In this document: in pieces, positions 60,801 through 64,000 of the stretch
Layout of the letters: each line of letters starts with the position of its first letter
How positions within the stretch are numbered: the first letter of the stretch is position 1
NCBI GenBank assembly: GCA_963854835.1
Contig: OY978529.1
Span: 37,320,055 to 37,384,054, forward strand
Origin: Megamerina dolium
Lineage: Eukaryota; Arthropoda; Insecta; Diptera; Megamerinidae
Direction of reading: 5' to 3'
DNA: 64,000 nt
The notes under the pieces: model-generated
Seen by the model: only the letters and a program-made list of their open reading frames with translations
Databases searched by the model: none
What the model was told of the DNA's origin: nothing
Translations under genes and position numbers: made by a program

Positions 60801-61394
60801 AAATAATCAGAATTGTTCATTCATTTTACCCCTCTTGCCTGATTCGGAATATTTTAAAGCAAACCCTTAATGAATAATTCAACTTTTATTACATTTTTGA
60901 GGTTAGGGACGAAACGAGACCAGTATGGGTCAAACCCATCAGCTATTCAGCGATCCCATATATGTTAAGAAATTGCTACACCGTCTGCTGGGGAAACTAT
61001 TGTAGAGCACTCAGCACACAAAATTTTACAATTTTACCTTGCAGCTAGCAATGAATTAGGTTAGAAAAAAGTGTTTAGAATATTTTTTTACAATTTCTAT
61101 TTTTTTTTGTAAGCCTTTTAGAAAGACGATCAGAAACATTAAAAGAAAATGGAAAACCAAAAAATTTCGTTCTGAAAAGTCAAAAAAATTCCTTGTATGG
61201 TACATATGTAAATAAAATAAAAGAGAGTAAAAAAAGAATAGCGAAAAAATGTACAGCAACAAAAACAAACAGTCACAAATGACTGCTGCGTTATCGTTGC
61301 TTTGCCTGAGAAAAATGAAAAATAAGTGCAAAACAGCGTGTATGAAAATAAAAAATTAACGCTTATATTTAACAGTGACAGCCCACGTTGCCAC

Positions 61395-61516
61395 ATTTCT
61401 GGGATTATTATTATTATTATTATATTATTATTAATATTATTATTATTATTAGTAGTAGTAGTAGTAGTGGTGGTGGTACCGAATTGCATATTTTTCGTAA
61501 TGGGATGTCGCAAAAA

Positions 61517-61605
<89 letters not shown>
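61395..61605. repeat. Compound microsatellite
   Basis: (TTA)n at about 61403-61452 passes into (TAG)n at about 61450-61470 and then (TGG)n to about 61478. After 40 bases of ordinary sequence an (AT)n run of about 40 repeats covers about 61519-61600. It is highly polymorphic in type and gives spurious open frames on both strands. Confidence 0.95.
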
Positions 61606-61914
61606 AAAATATTATATATTATTAATGGCTTTTGTGGGTATACTAAGTAATAATAGTATTAGTAGGTAGTACTAGTACTTGTATATGCATGCGAGCTATA
61701 ATATAAATATACGAATATAGTAACCAGTCAATAATAATTAGGAATAATATAGGTAATATGATTTATTAGCACAACGCCCACTAAACCTTACACATGACGT
61801 TTTTATCGATAATCGATAGAAAAGTGGTTAATAAGAGGTAAAACAATATTATATTGGTACGCATGTTGCAAAATCGAAAGGTAAAATAGCAAACATATCG
61901 TAAAAAAGACAAAT

Positions 61915-62025
61915 AAAAAAATAAATAAATATGTTGCACTTATAGGCCCCAGCTTCTCTTCGAGCTTCTTTTCGAGTACTGCTGTGACTGTGTTGTGACT
62001 CTTGTGACATCATTGTTAAAATTGT
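61915..62025 (-). mobile_element. SINE tail fragment
   Basis: AAATAAATATGTTGCACTTA, then AGGCCCCAGCTTCTCTTC and TGTGACATCATTGTTA correspond to the 3' end of the SINE on the - strand. The tRNA-like head is missing. Confidence 0.6.
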
Positions 62026-62029
62026 ATGT

Positions 62030-64000
62030 ATTGTTTATATTCTTGAATTCTTGGCTGGCTTGAGAATTCTTTTAAATATAACTTTTTACTTTTATCTATA
62101 GCCTGTAGTTTGGTACGACTATATACACACAGTTCTTAGTATTTATACACAGTCAGCTATAAGTACTCGCTGCGTATGAGTAATTTTGAATAAGTCAAGA
62201 GGTTATTGACGCGTGTGTACTGCAAAAGTGTATGATATGAATAGGTAGCAATAAAAAAAAAAATATATATATATATATAATAACGGTAATTTATCGTATC
62301 TTTGTTATTCACTAGGTATTCGCATTTCAAGCTAATTAATTATTACTGCAAGGCATGTAGGTGGCGTCTTATAAATATGCATAGATATAGTATATATGTA
62401 TGTTATATCTAGAGTAGGTATGATTCGAGAATACTTTGAATTTCATTCATTTCAATTGTACAACAACAACAACTGTACCCAATACCTTATTTTATGGTGG
62501 CGTAAATTTACTTTTCAGCTATGTTTTTTATTTGGCGAAATATTTTTGTTAAGAAATTAGAAAAATTGTCTATTAAAACGTGTACTTCAAAGGTTTAAAA
62601 TTTTCGAGAGTGTATGAATATTGCGCGCCTTGTCAAAGTTGGAAATTCCTTCTGGCATATGCAAGCTCTTGGCATAGTTCTATCGGCAAAATGAAATATT
62701 GTGGAATACTGTAAATATTATTGCAAACATTTTTAGAATTATTATCACCTCATCACAGGTAAGACATATGAGGGTTTCTGCTATAGCATCGAAATTAAGT
62801 TTTTCTAAAAATTAAAATTTCGACATTGTTGCAAAATGGTTTGAAATAATATCAAAAATTATTTTTCAATATAAAAAAAAATTCAATATTATTGCAAAAA
62901 AATCTACATTAAGGGCGGAGGCCTTTTATCATGTATTGATTTATATAGCTGATTTAAATTGCATGAATTGCAAAAATTATTATCAATTCATCGGTGAGAC
63001 CTGTAAATATATTTGCAATAATGTGAAATTTGAAAATGTTCAAAAAAAAAAAAAAAGATTTCGACATTATTGCAAACATTTTTGAAATAATAAAAAATAT
63101 TTTTTTTTCCATAGATAAATTTTCGAAAATTATTGATTTACTCCACCGTGAACTGAATCGGTATAATTTCATTCTAAAGAATTGTTTTTCTTTGCTGATT
63201 TCTTTTCCAGTTGGTCTTCTAAGGTATTTTTTCTGAAAGAGAAATATTTCTTTTCTCAAAAAGTGGCCACTTGTCAGTAAAATAATCACGAATGTCTTCT
63301 GAAGGGGCCGTAGGAGAAAGTTTGGAAAAAGAAATTTTCCAAAAGTTCTGTAATTTGAAATCGGAAAATATAAGGCGGTTTAATGAATTTCAATATGAAG
63401 TTGACACCAAGCATCCTAAGAAAAAATATTCTGTTTCATATTTTCTTGAAAATTATTTAAATACTTAACGACAATACTAAACATTTTAATAGCTACCAGT
63501 AACCAAGGGCTAATAACTTATAAAATCAGAAAAAAATTGATTTTAAGCACCAATAATGACTTTTATGCAGTAAAAGATTTTCCATTTTCACATAAACCGA
63601 AATGCTGATTTAAATCGTCGCTAATCATACTAAAAGGCATTTTTTCAAAATTTTTAGTGTGCTCGTATTGAAGATAAAATTTCAAAAAAATATCTTCAAG
63701 TCCTCAATCCTTAAGATTATGTCCCAGTCAGTAATTCAATGAGTAACCTATAGTATAGAAAAACATTTCGAGTTTTGAATACAATTTCCATACGATTTGC
63801 TCCATCAAACCCTGTATGATCCCATCCTGTCTGTCATCAGTAATAGAGTAAATATTTCATTATACCTTTTCAATTTGTGTCTATTTATTTACATGAGTAC
63901 ATACATCACATACTCTTCATATACCTTTTAATTTATGTAAATGTTACAACGATAATGTAACGAATGGCAGAAGGGCTTAAATGTTGTCGACATCATTATT
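62030..64000. other. AT-rich DNA, nothing recognised
   Basis: Repeated phrases CGACATT-TTGCAAA, TTTGAAATAAT and ATTATCA-TTCATC around 62750-63110 hint at one more worn tandem repeat. No gene seen. Confidence 0.3.

Noticed and set aside
61139..61669. Tyr-Ile and Ile-Asn repeat proteins
   Set aside because: Translations of the AT and TTA microsatellites.

Overview
This 64 kb window is AT-rich, intron-containing DNA from an insect nuclear genome, almost certainly a higher fly. The evidence is the fly-like protein sequence and exon structure of the genes, the mariner and jockey-type transposons, and the dense simple repeats. A tephritid or similar brachyceran with a repeat-rich genome would fit, but that is inference. 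I see no bacterial operons, CRISPR or prophage.

Four cellular genes are supported. (1) The last two coding exons of pelota (pelo, + strand, 4072-4178 and 11787-11896) are separated by a 7.6 kb final intron full of transposon debris; earlier exons lie upstream of the window. (2) Pescadillo (Pes, - strand, 15921-18168) is complete in five exons, 631 aa. (3) STUB1/CHIP (+ strand, 19945-22373) is complete in six exons, 289 aa. Pes and STUB1 are divergent and share a 1.8 kb intergenic region; pelo and Pes converge. (4) On the - strand at 38119-42348 lie five exons (730 aa visible, 5' end missing) of a membrane protein with two adjacent hydrophobic segments and a 515-residue Ser/Thr/Ala/Pro-rich tail. 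I do not recognise it.

The rest is mostly mobile DNA. The best element is a full-length, apparently intact jockey-type LINE (31197-35813, two ORFs joined by ATGA, poly-A tail, 12-bp target-site duplication) that landed in the RNase H region of an older LINE. A 5'-truncated, about 99% identical copy (45980-47420) sits inside a mariner element (45546-48590, TA duplication, matching terminal repeats). That mariner also carries a fragment of a second mariner. Other remnants are RNase H/RT LINE pieces at about 6.1-6.9, 13.4-14.4, 24.1, 27.9-28.7, 30.5-31.2 and 55.7-56.7 kb; mariner pieces at 24.2 and 24.9-25.5 kb; two MITE-like elements; and a fly-type repeat with ATACCCTGCA/TGCAGGGTAT ends (57.1-58.4 kb).

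Two repeat observations stand out. A tRNA-derived SINE occurs at least seven times, one copy with an 11-bp target-site duplication and several with pol III A/B boxes. About eleven short, degenerate tandem arrays (2-5 copies, unit about 100-300 bp) are scattered through introns and intergenic DNA. I did not find a convincing new enzymatic or defence system; the most novel material is the SINE family, the low-copy arrays and the unrecognised membrane protein.
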